Shown: positions 45,612-54,360 of the stretch, one piece after another | Position numbering within the stretch: the first letter of the stretch is position 1 | How the letters are laid out: each line of letters opens with the position of its first letter | Source: Defluviimonas aquaemixtae | Lineage (GTDB): Bacteria > Pseudomonadota > Alphaproteobacteria > Rhodobacterales > Rhodobacteraceae | Direction of reading: 5' to 3' | Length of the DNA stretch: 64,000 nt | Assembly (NCBI RefSeq): GCF_900302475.1 | Contig: NZ_OMOQ01000001.1 | Location: 1,736,001 to 1,800,000, forward strand | Translations under genes and position numbers: made by a program | The notes under the pieces: model-generated | Seen by the model: the letters and a program-made list of their open reading frames with translations, nothing else | The model's database searches: none | Told to the model about the DNA's origin: nothing

Positions 45612-46739
45612 TTACATGTGGCCGCGACGATGTGTCATTTCGCCGTAGAGCCGCTCGAACTGCGCGTGGATGACGTCGGGCGTAAAGCGGTCCTCCCTGC
45701 TCCGCGCCAGGGCTGCCTTGGACATGTTGGCCCGCAACCCCTCGTCGTTCGCGAGGTGGAGCAGCTGGCGCACGCACTCCTCCACATCACCAATAGGAAC
45801 CACGGCCCCGACGTTTTCATCGACGAGCTGACGAACGCCGCCCGCATCGGTCGCGATGACGGGAACCCCCGCACGGAAAGCCTCAACGATCGAAATGGGC
45901 AGTGCCTCCCAACGCGAGGTGAGAAGGAAGATGTCGGCGGCGTGAAGATAATGATAAGGGCGGTGCGTTTCGCCGATGAAATTCACATGACTGTCGACGC
46001 GCTTCTCGCGGGCCAATGCCTTGAGCGCCTCGAACATCGGCCCGATGCCAGCAACCACGAAGCGGATGTCTGTTCTGATCTTTAGAATCTCGCTCGCGAC
46101 TTCGATGAGAATGTCGAGGCCCTTCTGGTAGGATGCCCGCGCGAGCAGCAGGACGAGCAGCTTTCCATCCTCGCCCAGCAGATCGGCACGCAGCCTCGCG
46201 ACCTCGTTCTGGTCCACGTCCGGCGCGGGCTTGACCCCGAGGCCGACGACCCGCAGCCTTTCCCTCGGGACACCGCCGAGATCGTGCAATTCGTCCGCGC
46301 ATCGGTGGCTGGGTGTGATGACGATATCCGCGGCGAACCTGCCGATGCGGCCGAAGGATCTAACCCGCTCGGGCTCTGAACCATGATAGGTGACGGCGAT
46401 CGGGATGCCCATACCTGTAGCCGCGAGCTTCGCGACAAGGGCGGGAGCGCTTTCGTGACAATGGATGACGTCCGCCGGATATCGCTTGAGGTATCGCCGC
46501 AGAATCGCGACGCAGCGCATCATGTTGAACAGCCTCGTTGCGACGCTTCCGCCGCTCGCCGACACCTTCGCGAGGGGCACCGTAAAGAAGTAATCGTCCT
46601 TGCTGCTGTCCAGAAGCGCGTCGGCGCCGCCGGCGAAATAGACCGTGTGCCCGGCATCTCGGAGCCAGTGCGTGAGATCGATGATGTGGCGGGCAATGCC
46701 ACCAACGCCGAATTCCGTTCCGACCTCAAAAATTCTCAC
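45612..46739 (-). CDS. glycosyltransferase family 4 protein
   Basis: 375 residues, GT-B fold. N-terminal GVGGIARHIIDL, middle VTYHGSEPERVR, and the GT4 donor-binding motif SIVEAFRAGVPVIATDAGGV with the E-x7-E pattern. VLLLARASYQKGLDILIEVA is a standard GT4 stretch. Retaining transferase using an NDP- or GDP-sugar at the cytoplasmic face of the membrane. With the three methyltransferases upstream it probably decorates a surface or secreted glycan. Confidence 0.9.
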   Translation of the reverse strand: MRIFEVGTEFGVGGIARHIIDLTHWLRDAGHTVYFAGGADALLDSSKDDYFFTVPLAKVSASGGSVATRLFNMMRCVAILRRYLKRYPADVIHCHESAPALVAKLAATGMGIPIAVTYHGSEPERVRSFGRIGRFAADIVITPSHRCADELHDLGGVPRERLRVVGLGVKPAPDVDQNEVARLRADLLGEDGKLLVLLLARASYQKGLDILIEVASEILKIRTDIRFVVAGIGPMFEALKALAREKRVDSHVNFIGETHRPYHYLHAADIFLLTSRWEALPISIVEAFRAGVPVIATDAGGVRQLVDENVGAVVPIGDVEECVRQLLHLANDEGLRANMSKAALARSREDRFTPDVIHAQFERLYGEMTHRRGHM

Positions 46740-46786
46740 GCGATGCTATTCCTCGTCCAAACGCCACCGCACACCAAGGCGCTGTT

Positions 46787-47539
46787 TCACTTGATGGCGA
46801 GGAAGCCTTCGAAGCAGACGTACTTCATGATGGGCATGATATCGACGAAGCCCGCGCGTTTAAGAAGGCCCAGATTGCCCTCCGTAGAGAACGGCTCCAG
46901 GACGCCTTTGAGACTTCTCGACTTGTTGAGAATCTCGTCGGCGGAAAAGCCGTTTCGAAACTTGAAATCGTTATAGAGCGAGATCATGATGTCCTGGAAC
47001 CGCGCATCGGGTCCCCGGACCTTTTCGAACAGCACGAAGGCGCCACCCCAGTTGAGGCTCTCGTAGATCTTGTCGAACAGGTCCTGCCGGTGGCAGGGGG
47101 GAATGAACTGAATGCAATAATAGGACACGATGAAGTCGGTTTTCCCGAGTTCGTGGAGCAGCACGTCGCCGGTCTCGATCTCGATGTTCTTGATGTTCTT
47201 GCAATGGTCCCGCGCTTTTTTCGTCATCGGCTCTTCGACGTCGATGCCGACCCAGCGGATGTCGGGCTTGCTGGCGTTGTATTCGGCCAGTTTCCGGATC
47301 AGCTCGCCGGTGGACACGCCGAGCTCGTAGCAGGTGCTGTCCGAATGGCAGAAGAAATCGCTGAGGTAGCAGATCAGGTCATGACCGTCATCATAGTAGG
47401 GGACGGACTGCCGGACGTGGCTGACAAACGTATCGGCAACGTTGCCGCCGAATGACCAACCGGCCCTGAGGGCCGCAATGTCCTGTCCGACCGTGCCCTC
47501 GGCCTTTCGACTCTTGCCGTTCTCGCTCACCTTCTTCAT
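46787..47539 (-). CDS. CmoA-like class I SAM-dependent methyltransferase
   Basis: 250 residues. ELGVSTGELIRKLA is the SAM-binding glycine loop (E-x-G-x-S-x-G) and VGIDVEEPMTKKAR the acidic strand 2. IQFIPPCHRQDLFDKIYESL with NWGGAFVLFEKV, and FRNGFSADEILNKSRSLKGV, follow the layout of CmoA, the carboxy-SAM synthase. The Arg in KSRSL aligns with a CmoA Arg that I recall contacts the carboxylate. It could therefore make carboxy-SAM or be an ordinary methyltransferase. It is in a glycan cluster, away from any cmoB. Confidence 0.78.
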   Translation of the reverse strand: MKKVSENGKSRKAEGTVGQDIAALRAGWSFGGNVADTFVSHVRQSVPYYDDGHDLICYLSDFFCHSDSTCYELGVSTGELIRKLAEYNASKPDIRWVGIDVEEPMTKKARDHCKNIKNIEIETGDVLLHELGKTDFIVSYYCIQFIPPCHRQDLFDKIYESLNWGGAFVLFEKVRGPDARFQDIMISLYNDFKFRNGFSADEILNKSRSLKGVLEPFSTEGNLGLLKRAGFVDIMPIMKYVCFEGFLAIK

Positions 47540-47586
47540 CGATTACTCCACTAATACAAGCGTACTCTGCGTGGCATCCGTGTCGC

Positions 47587-48267
47587 TCACGCTTTGCGAT
47601 CCGGGCGCTGGGACCCGGACACAGCGGCCGATTTCACCCCGCAGGCACACAGCCATCCTTTCGCGCGATCTGGTCTGCTCTTGATGGTCACATCGCCAAA
47701 TCCCGCATCGGTCAGAAGCTCCTTCATTTCCTCCCCGGAATAGACGTGAAATCCCATGCGCTGCGCCAAGTCTTCGGGCACGGGAGAGTCCGGCGACTTC
47801 TTGCTGATATCCATGACCAGCGCGACTGTGCCCCGGGGCTTCAGCACCCGGAATATTTCGCGCAGACCGGCGCCTGGATCCGGCCAGAAATAGAAGGTCT
47901 CGACGCCGCAAACGACGTCGAAACTGGCATCCCCGAAGGGAAGCGCTTCGACATCGCCGAGCAGGACAGCCATGCCATCGTTTTCGATGGCGCGCCGATT
48001 TCGCTGGCGCGCCTGCTTTACCATCGCGGGGGAATAGTCGACCCCGGCGACAAATCCGTCCCGCGCCAAACTGTGCAGCGTCTTCAGCGTCATTCCGCCG
48101 CCGCACCCGACATCAAGCACCGAGTCGGTGCGACCGATCTGCACGGCCTCGAGCATCCAGTCTACCAGCGCCTTGTGTTCGTTAGCCATCAGGTGACCCA
48201 AGAGCCAGCCGGGAACGCCCGACGGCCTGCGGATCTGACGACCTATGAAGCTGTCCAGCAGCTTCAT
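47587..48267 (-). CDS. class I SAM-dependent methyltransferase (UbiE-like)
   Basis: 226 residues from ATG 48267, overlapping the previous stop as ATGA; 17 extra codons upstream were left out. SAM motif I VLDVGCGGGMTL, acidic loop AGVDYSPAMVKQAR, motif II GDVEALPFGDASFDVV, post-motif FRVLKPRGTVALV. Substrate unknown; probably glycan or lipid modification as part of the cluster. Confidence 0.87.
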   Translation of the reverse strand: MKLLDSFIGRQIRRPSGVPGWLLGHLMANEHKALVDWMLEAVQIGRTDSVLDVGCGGGMTLKTLHSLARDGFVAGVDYSPAMVKQARQRNRRAIENDGMAVLLGDVEALPFGDASFDVVCGVETFYFWPDPGAGLREIFRVLKPRGTVALVMDISKKSPDSPVPEDLAQRMGFHVYSGEEMKELLTDAGFGDVTIKSRPDRAKGWLCACGVKSAAVSGSQRPDRKA

Positions 48268-49184
48268 CCGCCGTTCCGTTCCGGCTGAGAATCCTGTCGC
48301 TTGACGCAACGGGCACAAACGATCACCTCGAAATCCGGATCGTGATGATCCAGTTCCTCCTCGCGCAGTTCCTCGGATGCGAGCCCATGCAGCTCGCAGA
48401 CCGCGGTGAACACGTTCCCGTAAGAGCTCACCTCGACGGAACCGCCGGGAAACGCCTGATCCAGCATCCGCGACGCGGATTGGGTCGTGATGTGCCAGTA
48501 TTCACCCCAATTGTCCCGTCCCAGGCGTCGGCCGATCTTGCTGATGCCATGCGACGTCAGGAGCAGCACGCCGCCCGGCTTCAGAATCCGATGGAGATGG
48601 TTCAGCGCCGCGTCCATGTCGTAGATCATCTGGATGGACTGGGTGAAGATGATGCAGTCGAACATATCGGAGTCAACGTGATCCGCGCAGGTCAGATCCG
48701 CGACGATTGTTATCCCTTCGCCATCAACCACGCTCAGAACGTCCGTTTGTTCAACCCGATTCCCGCCAAACTTTCGGATGTATGTGTCATCGCCAAGTTC
48801 GAGCACACGGCCGCGAACGTCATCCCGATGCTTCGAGAGAAACTTCTCGATATAGTAGCGCTCGATCGGGAAGCCTCTGTCGAGACCGAATATGGGACTT
48901 ATCGGGGTCAACCGACGCAGATTGCCAAAGCGAACCGTGCCTGCCGGCGGCCATTGAAGGTGAAACCGACGCTGCTGTCGCACCACCCAATTCCTTGTTT
49001 CCGGCGGGAGGTGACGTTTTGCAAGCGCAATGGCCTTATCTCGAAGAGACTGATTCAGTGCGAAACTCCTTACTCGCTGGTGGGCGCAAGACTGGGATTT
49101 TAGCAATCTCGGCGGCTCGGTGAAGACCGAATTTGTCGACGCGCGTTCGCGGTAGAGTTGTACGAAGAATTTGGCGATGCCCAT
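48264..49184 (-). CDS. SAM-dependent methyltransferase domain protein, start uncertain
   Basis: 306 residues if read from ATG 49184. The methyltransferase core starts near residue 115: GRVLELGDDTYIRKFG, then DCIIFTQSIQMIYDMDAAL and HRILKPGGVLLLTSHG. The first 42 residues look unlike protein; an in-frame CTG codon at residue 43 has AAGGAG 7 bases upstream and may be the true start. Such proteins often accompany glycosyltransferases in O-antigen or capsule loci. Its 3' end is coupled to the next methyltransferase. Confidence 0.78.
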   Translation of the reverse strand: MGIAKFFVQLYRERASTNSVFTEPPRLLKSQSCAHQRVRSFALNQSLRDKAIALAKRHLPPETRNWVVRQQRRFHLQWPPAGTVRFGNLRRLTPISPIFGLDRGFPIERYYIEKFLSKHRDDVRGRVLELGDDTYIRKFGGNRVEQTDVLSVVDGEGITIVADLTCADHVDSDMFDCIIFTQSIQMIYDMDAALNHLHRILKPGGVLLLTSHGISKIGRRLGRDNWGEYWHITTQSASRMLDQAFPGGSVEVSSYGNVFTAVCELHGLASEELREEELDHHDPDFEVIVCARCVKRQDSQPERNGG

Positions 49185-49891
49185 CGACAGTTGCCGAAGG
49201 AGATTTCATTGAGTTTCGATCGCAGTGCGCCTCATCATGCAAAGTACGGCCACGACGAAAGCGATGGCGACCCGGATGCTGTCCTTCCACCGTTGCAGCC
49301 ATTCCGGCCATGCCGCTGAACGAACGGCTTCACTGGGTTGCCGATTTCATGCCTTCGTTCCTCATCCGCGGACAGTCACTTCATTCGCGCGCCAGTGTTT
49401 CGCTCCGACGCCTTCGCGAATTCAATCATCGTGACCATGACCCGAATCATCTCGTCGCGGCCGACGGCGGCATCTGATTGAGCGCGCCACAGTAATGTCG
49501 CTCGCCTTTGATTTTCACAGACGTCTCTTAGAGGTGCCACCGCCACCGGCTGTATCGCACGCCCTCGATCCGGCGTTTCCGGATCTCGGCTGCGAACATC
49601 GGGCGGAACCTGTGCCACCAGAACCGAACAGTCTCGTGGCTGACATCGACGCCACGCTCACACAGCAGGTCTGCGACTTTCCTGAGCGAGGGCGGAAACT
49701 GGACGTAGAGCAGCAACGCCAGGCGGATGATCTCAGGCGACGTTTTGAAGTACTTGAAAGGGCTGCGCTTCGTCAGGGCCGGACACTACTGAGCGCCTTG
49801 CCCCGTCTCAACCCAAGTCGTATTGACAGAACCTGCGGCTCTGCTGCCATCCCGATGACCCGCCTTGGCCGCTGCTCGAATTTGGCCCGCC
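49185..49891. other. 707-base stretch with IS6 debris
   Basis: 49185-49460 holds nothing I recognise. 49460-49832 is a decayed IS6 transposase 5' part, and a further IS6-like end reaches the 3' end of the next gene at about 49912. No intact gene. Confidence 0.6.
49460..49832 (-). mobile_element. IS6-family transposase fragment, decayed
   Basis: On the minus strand the frame reads TKRSPFKYFKTSPEIIRLAL, LRKVADLLCERGVDVSHETV and FAAEIRKRRIEGVRYSRWRW, ending in a stop at HL*, exactly before the first catalytic Asp. Remnants of the DDE domain continue in other frames to about 49460 (RATLLWRA). The start ATG has become CTG. GGTTCTGTCAATACGACTTGG near 49832 is the probable 5' terminal end. Confidence 0.75.
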
Positions 49892-50698
49892 TCAAGCCGA
49901 GTTTGTCTGACAGTGCTTCCGCCAGAGATCGACGGTCGCGGCCACGTCGCCGCCCTTCACCGTCGCGACCACGAGGTTGCCGCGCCGGCCCGCGATCAGC
50001 AAGTGGCACCCGGCCGCTTCGGGCAGACCGAAGACCAGGATCCCGTTCGTTTCGAGCGTTCCGAGCAACGGAAACCCGGGCGACAGTAATTTCTCGAGCG
50101 AACTCTCGACCCAGTCGACGACAAGGGCCGCCTCGTCGCCCTCGCCGCAGATCAACGAGGAGACCTCGCCGTCGATCAGGATCGCGGCTCGCAAGGACGC
50201 CTGGAGCGCGTCGAGGAATGTTTCATGCAATTTGCCCGCGCCCGTCTCGAACATCGCCTCGCCAGGCAGCCCCGCCGCCTCGGCGATAGCCACCGGTTCG
50301 ACACCGCCCGACGCCGGCGCGACACCCTCGCCGAGCGGTTCCACCCTCATCGCGAAGCCGGCGCCCCTTTCGCAGAGACCGACGAGCAGGTTGGAAAGCC
50401 CCTGCGCGTGTTCACCCCTCAACTCATCAAGGTCGAAGAGCGCTGTCTGTTCGGCGGTCAGGCCCGGAGGCGCCGGCGGAAGCAAGCGCACCAGCCGGCG
50501 GCCCACAGTTGTGCAAACAAGACGCGCGCCATCGTCGAATTCGAAACTGAGCTGCTGGCCAATAACCGCCGTATCAACCTGCTCCAGAACGCGGGCAACG
50601 CCCGCCTGAGCGGTTGCGTATTCGACCCGCCCCAGTCGCGGCGTTCCGTCCTGCGCCGAATGCCTGAGCATAGCCTTCAAGCGTTCGAAATCGCTCAT
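49892..50698 (-). CDS. uncharacterised protein, last gene of kinase/dynamin operon
   Basis: 268 residues from ATG 50698, overlapping the preceding stop as ATGA. No family recognised. The N-terminal third may be a small alpha/beta module (AVIGQQLSFEFDDGARLVC, TTVGRRLVRLLP). The C-terminal half (FLDALQASLRAAILIDGEV, ... GCHLLIAGRRGNLVVATVKG) has the alternating pattern of a roadblock/LC7-like or profilin-like fold. The last residues HCQTNSA are encoded by sequence resembling an IS6 terminal repeat, so the native C-terminus has probably been replaced. Confidence 0.72.
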   Translation of the reverse strand: MSDFERLKAMLRHSAQDGTPRLGRVEYATAQAGVARVLEQVDTAVIGQQLSFEFDDGARLVCTTVGRRLVRLLPPAPPGLTAEQTALFDLDELRGEHAQGLSNLLVGLCERGAGFAMRVEPLGEGVAPASGGVEPVAIAEAAGLPGEAMFETGAGKLHETFLDALQASLRAAILIDGEVSSLICGEGDEAALVVDWVESSLEKLLSPGFPLLGTLETNGILVFGLPEAAGCHLLIAGRRGNLVVATVKGGDVAATVDLWRKHCQTNSA

Positions 50699-51048
50699 TG
50701 CGCGGTAGCCTCGCTGGCAAGAGCCGCGCGGGCACTCTCGATCAGCGTTTCCACGTCGGTGTCTGCGGCGCACATGCAGCACAAGGCTTCGTTCGGGTCT
50801 GCAAGCGTCCTGAAGAAGCTCCGACCTCCCGTCGGCGAGAAGAACAGCACGTGTTCGACCGGCCCCGCGTCTTTCGGCGCGGCTTCGAACAGGTCGGCGG
50901 CGCAGGCGCAAAGCACATCGAGGTATTCTTGCGGGAAATGCAGGGCCCCGTCGTAACTGAGCACGGTACAGGATCGAAGATCCACGTATACTGCGAGCTC
51001 GCAGTCCGTGAGTTTTCGGCGAAATGCATTGAGCGCACTTGGGGTCAT
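50695..51048 (-). CDS. small uncharacterised protein, roadblock/LC7-like in pattern
   Basis: 117 residues. LAVYVDLRSCTVLSYDG, EYLDVLCACAADLFEAAP, VEHVLFFSPTGGRSFFRTL, ALCCMCAADTDVETLIESA follow the strand-helix-strand-strand-helix order of roadblock/LC7 proteins such as MglB, which bind small GTPases. The resemblance is by eye only. It is cysteine-rich for its size (five Cys). Lies between the GTPase genes and the last gene, with a 179-base gap upstream and ATGA coupling downstream. Confidence 0.7.
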   Translation of the reverse strand: MTPSALNAFRRKLTDCELAVYVDLRSCTVLSYDGALHFPQEYLDVLCACAADLFEAAPKDAGPVEHVLFFSPTGGRSFFRTLADPNEALCCMCAADTDVETLIESARAALASEATAQ

Positions 51049-51227
51049 CGGCTGGCCGCTTCGCGTCCTCAGATTGGCAAGAGCGATCTTGCGTCAACAG
51101 GCCGGTCGCGACAACCCCGGGCGGCGGCAGGCGCGGCTCTGGCGTTTCGGGTCTTCGTTCAAACCGGAAGCATCAGAATGCGAACAAGAAAGGTTCGAAT
51201 TCTGATTCACTGCGAACCCGAAACGCT

Positions 51228-52268
51228 TCAGATCAGCGAAGCGGACCCGGCGCTTCGCGGTCTGCGACTCCGCCCCTCTCCCGCCTTGGACAACTGCACG
51301 CGTCGCGGCATTACCCGGCCGGCCGACGCATCTTCCCCCGCCCCCTCCGAGCCGATTTCCACAGGCTCGGATGCGGCGGCAATGGTAGGTTCGGATGGGG
51401 CCTCGTGCGGTGTGGGAAAGCGTCGCACGGTGGCCGTCGCCCCGGGGGCTTCGGCGATTTCGTCCGCTCCCCCCGCTCCCGCCGGAGGTGCTGGTTCCGC
51501 CGGCGTCGCCAAGGTCATCCGGTCTGCGACGAAAACATCGGATGCGCTGGTCCGAGGCGCGGAGGCAAGCACCCGTTCGAGCTCCGCGATGATCTCCTGC
51601 AGCCCGCCCAGGACCGCTTCAAGGCCAGATGCCTGCCAAGCTTCCGGATCGCCGTCGGCATCCTGGACCTCGACAAGCGATACAGGAAGAACCTCCCGGA
51701 ACATGGACCCTGCCTCACGCTGCACACGGCTTACCAGGCGCCGCCGATCTGCCTCCGACAGGACCTTGTCGATGCGGGTGATCAGAAGCAGGCTGCGCGG
51801 GAACAGGTGCTCGGGCGCCTCTTCCCACATCGCCGCCTCGGATTGGCGCCAGGCTTGGGTCGCGGGTGTGCACCACACCACCGCGTCGGCCAGCGGCAAC
51901 ATGCTCTGCCAGATGTTTTCGGTGATGTTCGGGTCGGAACTGCCGGGCATGTCGATGATGTCGCAGACTTCGAGAATGTCTGCCTGCACGAACTTCCGGA
52001 TGGCGCGGGTGTTGCGGATCGTGACGGCGTCGGCCTGCCCGGCATCCAGCGGTTCTTCCGTTCCGTCCACCGCGATGCGAACCGCAGGTCCCTCGCCATG
52101 AGCATACCAGACCGGCGGCATCTGAGTTGCCGTCACCTGCACCTGAGAAAACGTTTCGCTCATCAACAGGTTCGCCAGCGTGCTCTTGCCCGCGCTGAAC
52201 TCACCCATCAGAGCGATCCGAGGCTTCCGGCGCGGCGCCGGGGTATCCAACGTGAAATCGGCCGTCAT
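51228..52268 (-). CDS. dynamin/septin-like GTPase (second GTPase of operon)
   Basis: 346 residues from ATG 52268, coupled by ATGA. G1/P-loop GEFSAGKST, switch-I Thr in VQVTATQMPP, G3 DMPGSSD, G4 TRIDK. After the GTPase domain (to about residue 235) comes a low-complexity tail rich in Ala, Pro, Glu and Arg (ATPAEPAPPAGAGG...), ending in RSRRPRSAGSASLI. Such tails often bind partners or membranes. Likely works with the large dynamin-like GTPase encoded immediately upstream. Confidence 0.85.
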   Translation of the reverse strand: MTADFTLDTPAPRRKPRIALMGEFSAGKSTLANLLMSETFSQVQVTATQMPPVWYAHGEGPAVRIAVDGTEEPLDAGQADAVTIRNTRAIRKFVQADILEVCDIIDMPGSSDPNITENIWQSMLPLADAVVWCTPATQAWRQSEAAMWEEAPEHLFPRSLLLITRIDKVLSEADRRRLVSRVQREAGSMFREVLPVSLVEVQDADGDPEAWQASGLEAVLGGLQEIIAELERVLASAPRTSASDVFVADRMTLATPAEPAPPAGAGGADEIAEAPGATATVRRFPTPHEAPSEPTIAAASEPVEIGSEGAGEDASAGRVMPRRVQLSKAGEGRSRRPRSAGSASLI

Positions 52269-54349
52269 TCTGCAGCCCTCCATTCGCTTTGAGGTTTGAA
52301 TTCGGACAGGAAGGCGACGGTGTCGCTCAGCGTGTCTCGCCGATCCGGGGCGGCCGCTTCGGCATCTTGCCGGAGCTTTTCGACCCCGATCTCGGTCCGG
52401 TTCGCGAGATCCAGCAGATGCGACCGCTGGGTGCCGATGAATTCGGTGAGGACATGCCTTACGGTATGGGCATAGGCCTCCGCGTGTTCGGCGCGGAGCG
52501 AGACCACAAATGGCTCGATCTCGGCGTCGATCAACTCCGAGTACTCCTCGGCAAATTCCTCGTAGCTCCTGCGGCGGCGCCACCAGTTCGTCCACCAGTT
52601 CCCCTTGACGTCAAGCGCGATCGTACTGCCAAGGATGACTGGCGGAGGCGGGTTCGGCGCCACCGGGGCCTCAAGTGCTGCGGAGGCGTCGGAAAGCTGG
52701 AACGCCGCGGCATAGAGGTTCTGTATCTCGGCGGCGGTGGCCGCGAAAACCTTCTCGCTCGCGTTCACCGACTTCGCGGCAAAGACCCGGTAGGCCGAAC
52801 CGAGGAGCAGCCGCAGGCCCGCCGGCTCGTACTGCCAAATCTCACGGTCGCCGTAGTGCTCCAGGTGGCGGACAAGAGAGGCCGTGGCGCGACCGAGGAA
52901 GGATCGGCGGGCGCTGGCGAGGCGGCTTTCGAGTCCCGAGATCAGCTTGCTTAATTCGGCATCGAGGAGGTCGAGGTTTCGCGCCGCGATGGCGTCAAGT
53001 TCGCTGCCGATGTCGGCGGGCGCGACGGGCGTGACCGACTCGCCGTTCATCCGCTTCGACATGACCTGGCGCGACGCCTCGATGCCATTGGCGATGTTGC
53101 GCGCCGAGCGGACGATGCGTTCCTCGAACTCGGCACCCTCGCCGGAACTGATCCGCGAGGAGATCGCCTCGCATAGCGCCGGAATGCCCGAGAGCCTCCA
53201 GATCGTCTCTTGCACCGTGCCGGGAATGTAACCCGTGAGCAGCTGGTGTTCGGCCCAGTCGACAAGCGACTTGGAGCTCGCCGTGCCCAGGTCCTTGTAG
53301 GTCTGAGACAACGCGTGAACCGCCCAGAACGCGCTGCCGAAGATGATCTCGGCGTCGGTCGGGCCGTTGAGCGCCTTGAGCGTGGCCACGATGCTCTGGC
53401 GGATTTCCTCCGTCTCGCGGACGGGGTCGTTCAGTTCGTCGATCCGGTTCACGAAGATTATGACCTCGCGCGACCGGATGTTGGAGATCAGGCGGATGAG
53501 CGCCATGTCGACGGTCGAGAGGGTCTGGTGCGCCGAAAGCACGACCACGCACAGCCGGCTTCCTCGGATGGCATTGACGGTGATCTGCTCACGGATCATG
53601 AACGTGTCGTTCACGCCCGGCGTGTCGCGAATGCAGAGACGATAGGGCAATTCCGGGTGCCCGAGATAGAGATCGGCAGACTTCGTGATGTCTGCGAACC
53701 GGCCCTGTTGCTTATCGGTGCTGTTGTTTCCGTCGAGATCGTCGCCCAAGCAGACGTAGCGCTGCACCAGTTCCTCGTCGACGTAGCCGTATTCGTGCGC
53801 CTGCCCCATCAGAAGCTCGAATTTCCGCCCGAGCCTCTGGCGCGATTTCTCGCGCATCTCCTCGAGCTGGCGCCGCACCTTCTCGAGTTCCCTGTCAGCG
53901 CCCGCACGGGCGGCGAGTTCACCCACGCGTCCACCCCGGTTAAGCAGGCGGTCCCATTCCTCTTCGTCAAAGAAGCGGAACTTCGCCTTTCCCGCACCGC
54001 TGCGCGTCGCGGGATCAAGGTGGAGCGAGGTCACCACCGAGGTCCAGGGGTTGATGTCAGCGGGCAGAAGACCGGGCCAGCCGGCCAGAGCGTTGACCAG
54101 CGTGGTCTTGCCGGCCTTGACCTGGCCGATCATCGTCACCGAAGGTTCGAAGCTACGGATCTGATGCTTGAGCTTGCGTGTGGCCGCGCGGGCCGTCTCT
54201 CCCCCAGCATCCGCGATCGCGTCCGCCGCCGTCTCAAGCTTCTGAATCCGATCCGCGAACGACTGCAATCCGGAAAAAGCCGATCGGATCAGGGTGCTCT
54301 CGGGCGCGAGGGCTTCTACCGGCTCGGCGATATCTCCTGGGGCGTTCAT
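52265..54349 (-). CDS. dynamin-like large GTPase
   Basis: 694 residues. G1 GQVKAGKTT near residue 76, G3 DTPGVND near residue 232, G4 NRIDE near residue 292. A helical insertion rich in charged residues (LEKVRRQLEEMREKSRQRLG) lies between G1 and G3. The C-terminal 330 residues are long helices, with NWWTNWWRRRRS near residue 585, a Trp/Arg patch well suited to touch a lipid bilayer. This matches bacterial dynamin-like proteins, which remodel or repair membranes. It sits in the middle of the operon, 11 bases after the pseudo-GTPase gene. Confidence 0.85.
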   Translation of the reverse strand: MNAPGDIAEPVEALAPESTLIRSAFSGLQSFADRIQKLETAADAIADAGGETARAATRKLKHQIRSFEPSVTMIGQVKAGKTTLVNALAGWPGLLPADINPWTSVVTSLHLDPATRSGAGKAKFRFFDEEEWDRLLNRGGRVGELAARAGADRELEKVRRQLEEMREKSRQRLGRKFELLMGQAHEYGYVDEELVQRYVCLGDDLDGNNSTDKQQGRFADITKSADLYLGHPELPYRLCIRDTPGVNDTFMIREQITVNAIRGSRLCVVVLSAHQTLSTVDMALIRLISNIRSREVIIFVNRIDELNDPVRETEEIRQSIVATLKALNGPTDAEIIFGSAFWAVHALSQTYKDLGTASSKSLVDWAEHQLLTGYIPGTVQETIWRLSGIPALCEAISSRISSGEGAEFEERIVRSARNIANGIEASRQVMSKRMNGESVTPVAPADIGSELDAIAARNLDLLDAELSKLISGLESRLASARRSFLGRATASLVRHLEHYGDREIWQYEPAGLRLLLGSAYRVFAAKSVNASEKVFAATAAEIQNLYAAAFQLSDASAALEAPVAPNPPPPVILGSTIALDVKGNWWTNWWRRRRSYEEFAEEYSELIDAEIEPFVVSLRAEHAEAYAHTVRHVLTEFIGTQRSHLLDLANRTEIGVEKLRQDAEAAAPDRRDTLSDTVAFLSEFKPQSEWRAAE

Positions 54350-54360
54350 CGTCTGTCTCC

